In this document: one piece after another, positions 1-11,400 of the stretch
Numbering within the stretch: the first letter of the stretch is position 1
Layout: each line of letters begins with the position of its first letter
From: Bactrocera neohumeralis
Lineage: Eukaryota; Arthropoda; Insecta; Diptera; Tephritidae
Reading direction: 5' to 3'
Assembly (NCBI RefSeq): GCF_024586455.1
Contig: NC_065922.1
Span: 25,354,089-25,418,088, forward strand
Length of the DNA stretch: 64,000 bases
Notes under the pieces: model-generated
The model's database searches: none
Seen by the model: only the letters and a program-made list of their open reading frames with translations
What the model was told of the DNA's origin: nothing
Program-made: the position numbers and the translations under genes

Positions 1-3000
1 CGGCGAAACACGTAATGCGCTGGGTCTGTCGGCAGTTAACCCTGTCGGTGTTTTTATTCTTATCCTTGGTACAGGACTAACAACAGCATCTTTTCCACCA
101 CTACCTTCCTGCTCCGCCACGCTTTTCGTCATTGCTTTATGCGGTGTTTTCACTTCCTCCAATTGATCGGGTTCGAAAACAGTTTCGGGCGCGTTGGTGC
201 CCTTGAAGCCGAGCGGTTTGCGTACAATTTTCTTGCGTCCCACCCTTGTGGTACGTGAGCGTTTCAAAGCCGGCAGCGCTTCAATTTGTTCGCACTGCCT
301 TTGCTTTGCTTTCACTTTCGAGATGAGCGTCTTTAACGGCAGTCGCTCGGTTTTCTCTGTCAACTCGTACACAGCAGCGGTTGGCGCTTGTGTGAAGAGC
401 GTAGTGGTTGCATTGTCGTCCAGCGAGGCCATTGGTGGCACAGTGATCGGTTTGCGCGCTTTGCCAGCGTCACTATCCGAGCTGAACTGTGGAGCTTGTT
501 TCTTGGCGGAAAGCTGTAGCGCTGTCAGTACTTCCATGGTACGCTTCTCCTGTACTTCCACAGCGAGTTTGACTTGACTTACCTCTAAATTAGTTGGCAG
601 CATAGTCGCTTTCGCCGGTAGAATTTTGGCTTTCTCTCTCATCGCCACAAGCTTGCGGCTCGCAATCAGCGCAGCGCTCTTGCTAACTGATGGTGTTGTT
701 GTAGCTATCGGTTGTTTAACACGCCGCTGATTGGCATCTTGCTTCAGCTTCTCCATCATGCGTTCACGTTTTTGCTGCAAATCGTCCTCCAAGCGATTCT
801 TTTTCTCGGCCGATTTCAATGGTACTGTTACCTTAATAGTAGTCGCTGGCGCTTGCTCGTGGGTCTCGACTGCTGCTTGCGGATCGACTTTGCTCGGCGT
901 TAGCCAACTACGTACCGGGTAACGTACTTCACCATCATTGCTTACCAACTGTGAATTCTCTTCCTCTGTGACAGCTAACTTCTGCCACTCTTCATCTTCT
1001 GTACTACTTATTGTTGAGAGATTATCTAGCGATAAAGACAGGTTAGCATTTTTGGTCGGCGTTTCCTTTTCATGCGTTGCTGACTCCTCCTCGTCCGTTG
1101 TGCTACTGGAATTCGTTGAAGAACTCGAGCTACTTGTGGAACTGTTCGATGAAGATGAGGACGTAGAAGTAGAAGCTGTGCTGGAGGAATCGGACGACTC
1201 ACCTTCCGCACAAATTTCAGGCAAATCTGAAACGAGCGTATAATGGGGGTCGATATTTGAGGTCGCTTCGGTGCTCTCTGTGCCTTCAGCGCCAAATGAT
1301 TTAACGCGTTTCAGTACTATGGGTTCGACTCTCAGTTTCTCAGCTGGTATTTCCACACATATTTTCTCAGCTTCTGCTTCCGCTTGTTCCCTCTCGTCAA
1401 CCACTGTTTGTCTTGGTTCTTCAAAGAGCGCACTTTTCACCTCCTCTGCATTTAAATGCTGTTCCAGCAGTTTTGCTCGCTCCTCCTCTTCTTGTCGTTG
1501 CTTTTGCGCTGAATCTCTTAAAAGTTTTTCAAAATTGCGATCTAAATCTTCCGATTCATCCGGTTTATAGTACGAACCACCGGAGGAATAATCCGTTGGT
1601 GCTGTTCCACTACGTGGTGTCACATCCCGACTGGAGCCGAATGGTGTAAAGCGCAAACCGGGCGTTATTGCACTCAATTGTGGGGTATCTAATTCGCTTT
1701 TTGTCAGCGAACCAAATAGATATGAGGTCGAAAGTTGCATATCGCCATCAACAGTGCGTAGCTTGGCGGCAGGCGTGTCTAGGGAGGGTACCGGTTTTCC
1801 CGGTGTAGGCGGGATTGCATCCATTAACGTTGGCGCTTTAAAGGGTGTATCCAGCAGACAAGCAATATTTGCTGTACGACGATCGCGCTCCTGCTCTTTG
1901 TGCTCTTCCGATACATGCACGCTTGTGTTGTCTGCAGTTTGCGTTGCAGGCTCTGCGTATGCTGTACCATCGACTGCATCATCATTTGTTCCAGCTTTGT
2001 CGGTGCTGGCGCTCTCCACGCTTTCGCTTTTCGTTTTTGTTAGCGTTTCGCGTTTGTCCTTTTGCGGTGTTGGAATTTTTATATTGAATTCTTTGCTGTT
2101 GCGATCTTTGCTCACGCGTCGGCTCTCGATTGTACACTTGCCGCGTTTCGACTTTTCCACGATTCTTATATCGGGTTTCACAACTTCCTTAGGCTCATCC
2201 TCAACGATTGACGCGTCCGCTTCACTCTCCGCGAGCAGTGCTTTTGTGTGCGCCTCCTGCCGCGCCTTTTTGCGCATGCGCTTAGAGATTGTCTGTCTTT
2301 TTCGCCGCAAACTACGCCGTTTCACCGACGTATTTTTATCTCTGCGCACCGATTTCGGCAATACGGCGTGTTGCTCGGCATTAATCTGACGCAAACGCGA
2401 GTCGAGATCACGATTGGAAGCATTACGCAAGCGCAACCATTCCTCCATCATTTTGTCATCTTTTACATTTTCTACTCGTTGCTCTCCGGCCGGTGGCTCG
2501 CTTAGAGACGCGCTTTTTTCCGATTCTTCATTTTGTTCCACTTCGGTTGTAGGCGCTGGCTTGGTTTCAGATTCATCCGAAGATTTCGAAAGTTGACGTT
2601 TGCATGCGCGTACCGCGGTTTTGCGGACCTGTTTGCGTTTCGGTGTATCTGCATTCAGGCCACTTACAGCAGATTTTATTTTATTGTCTATTTTGTCCGT
2701 TTTCTCCACTACACCGGTCTCTCGTAGTGATAACTCGGTTTTTATGACAGTCTGATTGCTACTTTCTTCGGTGACGAATAAAGGCGGGACGCTACAGCTA
2801 TTGCTGCTTTCATTTGCGCTAGCGTCGATGGGCCCGCCTAGAGCTGGCAGAATTTCCACATTTTTTATGATGGGTCGCTCCGGTATATCAGCCGAATTGG
2901 CCAACTCTTCGCACTCCTCTGCGATAGGATTAGGACGCAAGCTTGATTTCTGCGCAGCTTGACTTCCAGCCGTTGTCTTCGGTGAGAATGATAACGTGCG

Positions 3001-3251
3001 CACATGTGAGGTGCGTTTGCGTGGTGTCGACAAGCTTTTAAAAGCTTTCATATTCACTATACCACTTCCACTGGGTGTCTCACTATCTGCTGTTGTACGA
3101 GATTGCAGCGAGGTGGGAACCGTAGCATCTTGTGGTTTTTTACATGCGGTGCACGGCACTATTTTGCCTTCGATTTCGTTTTCTTCGGCCGCATTTACTT
3201 TCTGCGCACTGGACACGATAACTGTGTTTTGTGGCTGTTGGCCTGCAGGCG
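1..3251 (-). CDS. mxc: mxc exon 8, large C-terminal exon, truncated by window edge
   Basis: Open reading frame of 3,251 bases with no stop, the last complete codon covering bases 1-3. It contains a CxxC pair (CTAC, residues about 598-601), several lysine/arginine clusters, the LDTPFKAP and DAIPPTPGKP block near residue 1030, and a serine run near residue 1250-1285. A GTAAGT occurs in the frame near 582 but reading continues through it without a stop. The many short plus-strand ORFs here are antisense shadows. Confidence 0.85.
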
Positions 3252-5438
3252 CTAAAATAGATTTGGTAAAAGAATTTCATTATAAGAAAGCTCTAAAGTA
3301 CCAGTATTACCCGGTTGAATTTGTTGTATTATACCTTCACCGTTGAGAAGAAATGGAAAATTTGCCAATATACCCTCGTCGGCAAGAAGTACAAATTGAC
3401 CGGTTGCGTTATCGATGAAAACCTGCTGAAATGTGGATTGAAAAGTGAGATTTTTTTAATATTTTTTGTTTCGAAAATACATACCTGCTCATCCCCAGTC
3501 GCATCGCCGACATTCGTCAAATGATTGATTAAATTGTCAGCGGTGATATTTCCAATGATCTGTTCACCACCCGGTGCCTCCTTTTGTGCACTATCATTCG
3601 AATTTAATACGATCAACTTTGATATCGAAAAGTTCGGATCGATCAAGGAACCAAAGGAATTATTTGCTGTGAGCGTAGACAAAATTTGCGCATCGCCAGC
3701 ACCGCTATTCAGTGAAGTATTCGATGCCGATATAGCCGTACGTATGATTAGGGGTGTCCGCGGAGCTGTACTGGAATCTGTTGGTTGTTGTGATATTGTC
3801 GATAAAGTTGGTAGTGTTAATTGTGCTTGCTGATGTTGTTGTACAAATGTAAATTGTTGCTGCTGTTGCTGTTGTTGGTGGTCGAACCCCGCCGGCATAC
3901 TAATTAGTTGCTGTTGTGGCGCGGCTTCTGCAGCATTGATATTACATTGTACACCGGCTGAGGCGTTTGCCGGCTGTATGGATGCTATAATAAATATATA
4001 TCAATAAGATACTGAAATTTATAAAGTCACTAGACACATACCACCAACAACATTTTCGACAATTGCATCGAAAGCCGGGTCCTGCTCAGTAGCTTTCAAA
4101 ATGTCCTTGACCATCTGATCCAACATTTCATTAGAAGTGATAATTTGCTGCTCCTCGGAGAGATTATTCTCATTAACTGACATTTTGGAAGTGGACGCTG
4201 TGGGATTACTAACTTCTGCCCGTGTTTCACCGCATTTCGAGTTATTGAGCGCTTGATTAATATTATCTACTAATTTCATTTGAAATTGTGGATTGTCCAA
4301 TATTGCTTGCGATAGTTCCTGTAAACATAAAAAACATATGTTTAAAATATTTTATATCACGAGGCACAAAATTAATTCATATTACCGGCACAGATGGTGT
4401 TGAAAATTTTCCATTAGCCGATTTACTGTGCGGCGTTGATTCTTTTGTCGGTTTTTCCAGTAGTGACAAGTCCGTTTCATTATGATGCAGCCCATTTTCT
4501 TCTTCATTTTCCGGTTCATTACTATCTTCGTCGAGAGTGTCCTCTTCATTTTCATCATCTGTCTGCTCTGTTTGATCGCCGCTTGTTGAAGGTGTTTGTG
4601 CAGTTTGGCGTTGACGTTGTAAATTTTGTTGTTTCGTGCTTATGAAGCAAAACGGTTCTAAAATGCGTCGCCGTTTTATGTTTTTGCTGCTTAAGAAGAA
4701 AGGACTTAGGCGCTCATCAGAAGAGTATGCTACTGCATCACTAGAAAAGAATAAGAAAGTTTTAGTAGTAATTGTTTTACTTTTATCTTGTTTCCTACAA
4801 ATTTTAGTATTCACCGTTTTCTTTTTTGTTTAGGATGTTTGTTCGCTGTGTTCTCTTTATCTGAATTTATGTTACTGCTGGCATTTGAATTGTTTTTTGT
4901 AATATTTTTATTATGCGTGGAATTTTCGGATTGCTGTGTTTTCGAATTTGTCGCCAAACTACGCTCCAACAATAACTTGACTTTCTCGGGAAGCTTGAGT
5001 TCGAAAAGTTCAAAACGTTGACTACTCGTCAATGAAGACACGAAACGATCGACTATAGATATAATTTCCAATAAGATATTTCATTAGTTGTGTTATATTT
5101 TTATGTACATATATTTATGTGTTATCTGTTACTGTACTTACCAATATGTTTGATATTTACATATTCACATATAATATCCTCCAAATCCGGACAAAAACTG
5201 TGTGGCGTAAAACCGCTCCGATATACTGTAAATTCATGCTTGAGATGTGGTGATGTCTTACAAAATAGTCGCGATGTACTTTCCAACTTTTGTCTTTTTA
5301 AATAGCCTAGCAAATAGGAGGGAAATATTTGTTTCTATTCACAAAATTCGCTTCGCAGAAGCGGCACCAGCTGCACAATAGTAAGCACTTACCTAGCACA
5401 AGACGCGCAATGTCCGAATGCAAAACAACGGCATCCAT
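1..5438 (-). CDS. mxc: multi sex combs / NPAT orthologue, 3' end outside window
   Basis: Eight exons join in phase: 5393-5438, 5142-5306, 4815-5052, 4386-4740, 4042-4318, 3485-3984, 3311-3422 (or 3425) and 3251 to the edge, giving at least 1,648 residues; the Drosophila protein is of comparable length. The N-terminus is a LisH-type segment (SDIARLVLGYLKRQKLESTS, about residues 8-27) followed by a region that matches the start of NPAT/Mxc. Further on are an acidic stretch in exon 4, a short polyQ run near 397-404, basic lysine/arginine clusters, a proline/threonine-rich DTPFKAP block near residue 1030, and a serine run near 1250-1285. Family knowledge: Mxc is the nuclear scaffold of the histone locus body and is needed for replication-dependent histone gene expression. 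The start was chosen because it is the first ATG and is followed at once by the LisH sequence. Every exon boundary is GT-AG and the frame stays open to base 1. Identity rests on the N-terminus and overall design; no alignment was run. Confidence 0.87.
3311..3422 (-). CDS. mxc: mxc exon 7
   Basis: Encodes VFIDNATGQFVLLADEGILA and LLNGEGIIQQIQP. The acceptor is a tandem CAGCAG, so the exon may start at 3425 or 3422; the two forms differ by one glutamine and both keep frame. The intron that follows (3252-3310) is only 59 bp. Confidence 0.8.
3485..3984 (-). CDS. mxc: mxc exon 6, contains polyQ
   Basis: Starts after TATTATAG. Encodes an Ala/Gln segment, an eight-glutamine run, a Ser/Thr-rich stretch (LSTISQQPTDSSTAPRTP) and a more conserved-looking FGSLIDPNFSISKLIVLN. 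Ends in CAG before GTATGT, phase 0. Confidence 0.82.
4042..4318 (-). CDS. mxc: mxc exon 5
   Basis: Starts after ATGTTTACAG. Encodes ELSQAILDNPQFQMKLVDNI near its start and MVKDILKATEQDPAFDAIVE near its end, a predicted helical pair. Donor GTATGT at 4041, phase 1. Confidence 0.82.
4386..4740 (-). CDS. mxc: mxc exon 4, acidic
   Basis: Starts after TTCTTTTCTAG. Encodes a basic KRRR patch, a glutamine-rich linker and an acidic stretch (DDENEEDTLDEDSNEPENEE). Ends at codon phase 0 before GTAATA. Confidence 0.8.
4815..5052 (-). CDS. mxc: mxc exon 3
   Basis: Starts after CTATAG and encodes VDRFVSSLTSSQRFELFELK, a helix-prone segment (PEKVKLLLERSL), then a low-complexity Asn/Ser/Lys tail. It ends in a split arginine codon (CG|T) at donor GTGAAT. 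Confidence 0.8.
5142..5306 (-). CDS. mxc: mxc exon 2 (rest of LisH and following helix)
   Basis: Encodes YLKRQKLESTSRLFCKTS and continues to CEYVNIKHI. This is the strongest NPAT-like part: NPAT also has a LisH followed by an EYV segment before a variable linker. Phase 1 in and phase 1 out; donor GTAAGT at 5141. Confidence 0.88.
5393..5438 (-). CDS. mxc: mxc exon 1 (start codon, first half of LisH)
   Basis: Begins ATGGATGCC and encodes MDAVVLHSDIARLVLG up to a split glycine codon; donor GTAAGT at 5392. The 86-bp intron that follows ends TTTGCTAG. The context before the ATG is A-rich, as is usual for fly starts. Confidence 0.86.
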
Positions 5439-6839
5439 TTTTGTGTTATTTTTCTTTTTTTCTACACTTTTACACACACCACATTTTATTGACTACAAAA
5501 ACTAAGCTAAGCTCTATTAAAAAAACACTTTATGTTTGCTTTGATACAAAATTTCTAAATGTTTTCACAAATCTGCCAAAAGAATAAGCGAAATGCTTTT
5601 AGCGGCATAAAGGAACTTCGCTTACCTTCGCGTTGCCAGATGTGGTTATAAAATTTTATAGCGCTTATTTAGGACGAGTGTAAACAGCTTAGCATCTTAT
5701 CACCCTGTGAACTACATATCAGTTAAGTCACAGGTAATTACCCAACAGCGCTACCCAAGTTTTCGGTTAAGTTATCTGTGATGCAGGTTGGGTGTGGGTT
5801 AGTTTCCGCGGTAGTTTTTTGGACATATTGGAGTTTTGGTAGCTGTGATTTGTTGGGTAACAATAATTGTCTTGTCTTTTTTGTATTCTATTTCAGTATT
5901 TGAATAATTATACACCTTTATTTGCCTTTTAATAAAGTTTTCAATGTAAAAACAATGGAGTCAGTAATTTATTTGTAAAATAGTGATACTACTGTTTATA
6001 TTGAAATATGACGAAGTGGTAACGCCAAGAAGTTGTTTATCTTTTCTCAAACAATTGGAAGTTTTTCTATTGCAACTCTGCTGATTTTGCGGCATGTTTC
6101 AATTTCAATTTTGGTTATTCCTATTTGGCCGCGACTGTAATATAACTTCCTAGTTGACCTTCACTTAAGATTTCTTCAAAAAACATATACAAAACAACTG
6201 CGATTGTAATTGTTTTATTACTTAAAGTGGTTTTCTTCGTTTTGTATTCATACCTGTCAAATTTTAGTTATTTTCCACCTCCAAATGAAATATTTATAGT
6301 AAAGAATGGCTTTCAGTTTATCTCCATTTCCATTTCTCGATGTTGCGTTTGATAGACTGTACCTCTACACTCCACATACATTCGCGATAATTACCAAAGT
6401 ACGAAACCGCAATAAGATCTTCAAATTGCTATCCCGCCGGCTATAAACTAATCAGGCCCAATATTGTCGCCTGGATGCATCAGGGCGCATCTGAGGAGGT
6501 TACGGACATGTCAAAGCACTAATCTCCGGACTATAACAGTTATTTTTTTGCATAAATTATCCTTGCCGTCATTTGGTTAGAGTAAAACCACATCAAGAGA
6601 ACGTTCCTACAAAACCTCGCCGAGCTACAACAAGCGACAGAATTGAGCCGTGCATTGAACGCCTTACACAATTAAGCTATTAAGGATTTCAAGACTCCTT
6701 CCCAGTGAATGACGTTTTTGGAAACTTCATTCATTCACCTAACACCCTTTAATTGATACCCACAACAATATCGGTTATGGATTCGATTAAGCAAAACAGT
6801 GTTGGACCTGAGGACTACATAAGCAAGAATTGAAGACTA
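5439..6839. other. intergenic, 5' flank of mxc
   Basis: No coding frame was found. Bases 5439-5640 should contain the mxc 5' UTR and promoter, but no clear TATA box stands out. The rest is AT-rich and carries no repeat that I could match elsewhere in the window. Confidence 0.5.
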
Positions 6840-7696
6840 CAGGGTTTGTCGGGAAAGCAATGGGACTGAGTCGACTTAAAAAAATTTATTGAACCAATTC
6901 TACAATTCTTTAAAAACTTTCAAAATAGGCTCCTTCTTCGTCCATGCAGCGCTGCATTCTCCGCAATAACCTTGTGAGCCGAGATACATGCTGCTTGGAT
7001 CACCTCTATCCTCTCAAAATGCTTGCCTTTCATCGGCCTTTTCAGGCAAGGAAACAAAAAAAGTCCCGGGGCCACATCTGAGCTGTAGGGACCTTGGTTA
7101 AGTAGCTGTTTACCAGAAAGGCGGTGTGAGCTGTGGCGTTGTCGTGGTGCAACTTCCAATCGGCTGCGATGTCTTTTCGGACCCGATTGACCCTTCATTT
7201 GAGTCTCTTGAGGACTTCCACGTAAAACTTGGCGTTGACGGTTTATGCAGGAGGAACAAATTCATGGTGGACGTCAACACAAGTCACATTGTCGGTGTTT
7301 GTCGAAGTTGTAGCTGTCACAGCACGATCTTCATCAACGACCTCTTCCCGGCCCTCCAAAAAGGCCTGGTGCCTCCGAAACACACAACTTCTTGCTAAAG
7401 TAACATCTGGGTAAGCCTGCTTAATCATATCAAACGTCTCTGTCGCAGATTAACCGAGTTTCAAACATAATTTAATCGCGTACCTCTGCTCCAACGAACG
7501 CTGCATTTTCGGTTTGCACCACTCACAGAAACACATCGCACGTAAATGTTTGTCCTGACTCTCCAGGGGCTCGGAGACAACTGACCAGGCGCTCGTTCGT
7601 TAGCTAGGAACGCCCTCTGCCGAATCGGTGCGCGCACGCTCCGATGTACATTCGCGGCTAAGAAAATCTGTCCTATTACTTTGCGAACAAACTCTG
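6840..7696 (-). mobile_element. internally deleted mariner, copy A
   Basis: An 857-bp element with TA on both sides (6838-6839 and 7697-7698). Its ends are inverted repeats: CAGGGTTTGTCGGG on the left, and CAGAGTTTGTTCGC read inward from the right. On the minus strand the decayed transposase keeps the N-terminal part (YAIKLCLKLG, QAFLEGREEV) and the C-terminal part (HHEFVPPA, DWKLHHDNA, FFLFPCLKRPMKGKHFE). The second helix-turn-helix and the first catalytic aspartate are missing. In-frame stops and shifts mean no working protein. It lies between mxc and the unnamed minus-strand gene. Confidence 0.88.
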
Positions 7697-7698
7697 TA

Positions 7699-8383
7699 TC
7701 TCATTCTGGATACTCTTTATTGCAGCCAGGAAAGGGATGATGTATGGAAGTCATGTTGCCTAAAGTACTCTCAGAGATCTTCAAAATGGGTCACGGATAA
7801 TATTAGGAGGAGTTAAGAGGTACATAGTAATATATGGCCATCTCGAAAAGGTATCATAAATCTATTGGTCCATGGATCAGGAATTTAGTTATGAATAAAA
7901 GAAAACTCGTTTTTTTATAAAGAAAATATGCATTGTTTAGTACCCAACCGATAAATGAAATTTTGAAAAAAAAATTTAATAATAGTAAACAAATTTTTAC
8001 ATGAACTATTTTGGCATAGGTACAGGATATATTGATATATACTTGATTCACATACACATAAGCATATGCTTCGTGGATTATTCGCAGTAAAAAATCGGTT
8101 TGAGCAAACATGTCAAAGGGTAAGGCAATAAAGCCGTTATCGAGACTTTATCTACCTCAACCTTTGACATGATCTCAAAACATGTCGATTATCTACCGTG
8201 CCGGCGCCACACGCGTACGTAAAATCGGCCAAAATCTGCTCTATAATTTCATAGCAAAACTTGAGAATCATGTCCATATAAAATACACACACAGGTGCAA
8301 CAGTACAACGGAAAAATATATATGTATGCAGTCAAAACATTCAAAAAAATATCGAAGAAGATAAACTGCAGGTAGCAGAGGTG
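7699..8383. other. 3' flank of unnamed minus-strand gene
   Basis: No coding frame. It should hold the 3' UTR of the gene ending at 8384. The only AATAAA on the minus strand that I see is at 7716-7721, next to the mariner end, so poly(A) site placement is tentative. Confidence 0.35.
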
Positions 8384-8492
8384 TTATATCTTGGTCTCGT
8401 TATCCAGGAAGTCCTGCACAAACTTCGAAACACCAATGCTAAAGTCTTCCTCGATTACGCCGATGATGTCGTTAGAGAGCCTGGCGGCAAGT
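8384..8492 (-). CDS. unrecognised gene, last exon with stop
   Basis: Starts after TGCAAATAG and encodes LAARLSNDIIGVIEEDFSIG then VSKFVQDFLDNETKI and TAA. It completes the split lysine codon left by the previous exon (AA|A). The intron is 77 bp. The amphipathic helical content and lack of stops in one frame support it as real coding sequence. Confidence 0.75.
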
Positions 8493-11400
8493 CTATTTGC
8501 AGCAGCAAGTATGAAAAAAATTTAGATATCCTGAAATTTTTCGAAAGAATATTTTTAACTTCTACTTACTTTGAAAACACACGCCATGGCTGGTTGAAGT
8601 TGGGATTTGCATAGAAACGATTTTTGCTACATAGTCGTACAAATTGATCACGTTCGGCTATTAGCTCTTCAATGTGTAGATCCTTCTTTCGCGGTATGTC
8701 TTTGAAGTTGCTATTCCACAGCGTACAAGGCGAAGTCGGTAGTTCTAGGTTTTTACAACTCTTTTCGTCTTCTTTTCGGTTGGTTGCTGGTAATTCATAA
8801 TCGTTATCATCGGTGTTTCCTTCATCTGCAGAGTTTTCCTGTTCCCAGTCATTGAGTCCTTCCTTGTTAGCGTCTTTACTCATTCCCTTTTGTGCTTTTT
8901 GGCGTTCGGCACGTCTTTGCTCCTTTTGATATTCTTTCTTCAGACGCTGTTGCGCTTTCTTCAGCTTCAATTTCTCGTAAGGCGACTCACCGGTATAGAG
9001 TGTAATGGGGCTGAAAGCGCACAGATAAATTGGGTAAGGAAAGATATGATATAAAAATAAAATATACCAAACATAATATACAATGTGGCCTTAAATTAGC
9101 GGATGAGGCGGTATAAGTTGAACAAGTCTGTTGTTCACTGACTAGAAAAGAGGAGACCAACATGCTGATTTAAATCGGAGGTAATCTTTGTAGTGAAGCG
9201 GTTCCAACAAAAAGAGCTGCGGATACAGTCTATAACTGTCTGGATTACATCAACCAAAATTATTTCTGATAAAACTTGAAAAGGTTCTCAACCTTCTTTC
9301 CGGTCACTGGAGACTCAGATGTTACAAGCACAACATAAAAATTTTGTCGAGGGAAAACTATCAGTTCTGCGACCTTACGAAGCAACACCTGACTACTTCA
9401 AGAATGCGAAGTCATTGCAAGAAAAGGAAAATAATAAGCGAAGGAGATGAATGTACCTTGTCTGGTTCAGCCTCCACCAAAAAAGTACGAAAATAAGTTA
9501 AATTTGTGGCCAAAGAGAAAATCTTTGTTTCCGAGTAATAACGTTTACCGATGGATAAATTTTAGAACAAATCTCTTAAGAAATAAATTTAACTACCTAA
9601 TTATGTCTATTCTGCAAATACTGGGCTTGAATGACCGCGAGAATGAAGTAGAGAAGAAATTTGTACCCACTCTTCGAGAATTTACCCCTCTACGGTGAAG
9701 CTTTCTGTTAACTCACCGATTCCGCCGGAACTAAATTTATTGTATATTTGAGTCGAAAAGCCGGAGTTCATCTTGCAGTCCAATAGCCGTACATGCAGTA
9801 AGGATAAAAATCTTGTCCGACGCAAATTGTCACAATTGAATGGAGAAAGAGAAGGTGGAAATTACTTTCTCCTACAAAGAAGAGAGAGAACTCCGACAAA
9901 AGCACGCTTGTCTTTTAGTGGTAACAACTTACTACCATCAGTTCAAAGAACTGGATGAAGTATCAAAATAGATATCAAGTCGCTTTAAACTTAGCCATAA
10001 GCGCTCGTTCTGTATGACGAATCCTTCAGCACGTATTGAAAAAAAGCTACATCAAAGGTCCAGTACAGGTTTGTCCGTAAAATAATAGGACTGATTTTCT
10101 TCCGCCGCGACTGACTGACTGGATTCGGCAGATTCCTAGCTAACGAACGAGCGCCTGGTCAGTTGTCTCCGAGCCCCTGGAGAGTCAGGACAAACATATA
10201 TGTGTGATGTGTTTCTGTTAGTGGTGCAAGCTGAAAATGCAGCGTTAGTTAGAGCAGAGGTACGCGATTAAATTCTGTTTGAATCTCGGTAAATCTGCGA
10301 CAGAGACGTTTGATATGATCAAGCAGGCTTACCCAGATGTTGCTTTAGCAAGAATTTGTGTGTTTCGATGGGCCGGGAAGAGGTCGCTGATGTAAGTAGA
10401 CCGTGCTGGGAGACCTGCAACTTCGACAAACACCGACAATATGACCCATGTGCGCAAAGTTTTAAGCTCAGACCGTCGACTAAGTATTTGTTTAATTGCC
10501 CAGATGTTAAATTTATCAAAATCTGTGTTTCATGGCATTGTGACGGAGCACTTGAACATGCGCAAGGTCCCAAAAGTGCTCACTGACGACCAGAAATTGC
10601 GGTGAGTGGAAGTGCGCCAAGAAAATTTGAACGTGTGTAAAAGTGATCCCCAAGATTTGAATAAGGTAATCACAGGTGACAAGTCATGGATCTTTGGATA
10701 TGATCCCGAGCCAAAGAGACAATCTTCTGGGTTAGAGAGGGGTTCCAGACAGCATGCACCTCGGCGCTCTAGTTTATTCCGGGGAATACCTTCCGTGACG
10801 CCTTCAATGCTTGGAAATCTCGTTGGCAGCGCTACATCGACGCAGAGGAGCCTATTTTGAAAGTTTTTAAAGAAATATAACGATTGGTTCAATAAATTCT
10901 TTTACATCGACTCATCTTCTACTCTTTTTTTGCAAGACTGAAATTGTAGTAGTCGAAACTGATATTACCCGCCTGAACAAATTTGTAAAAGACTTTGCTT
11001 TGTCGATTTTGACAGTCTTTCCGATTAACACTTAGGGAGTATTAAGATACCACAATATTCCGCCGTTCTCAGTTCTCCAAGTGAAATTTCTGTTGGCTTT
11101 TGCCATAGGAACGACTGCTTACCCTAATCTAAGCTAAATCTGCTTATTGTCTTAACCAAACTGACTCTAGTCGACACGTCTCTAGTAGTCTCTCCATAAG
11201 CCTCATACAAACTCTGCTCATCTGAACTCCTGACGTCACACAAAAAATGTCAACCCATGCATGATATATTAATCACTTTCCTAACCACATTAATGGGCTC
11301 TACAAGACAATACAAGAGAGAGTGCGCGAAATACCAAGGTCGTAATGCAAATACCCTTTACTTATCCCAAAAAACACGCACATGGTACTCCAAATGGAAA

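Noticed and set aside
194..2962. Plus-strand ORFs rich in serine and cysteine across the left end
   Set aside because: Shadows of mxc exon 8, which is open on the minus strand over the whole stretch.
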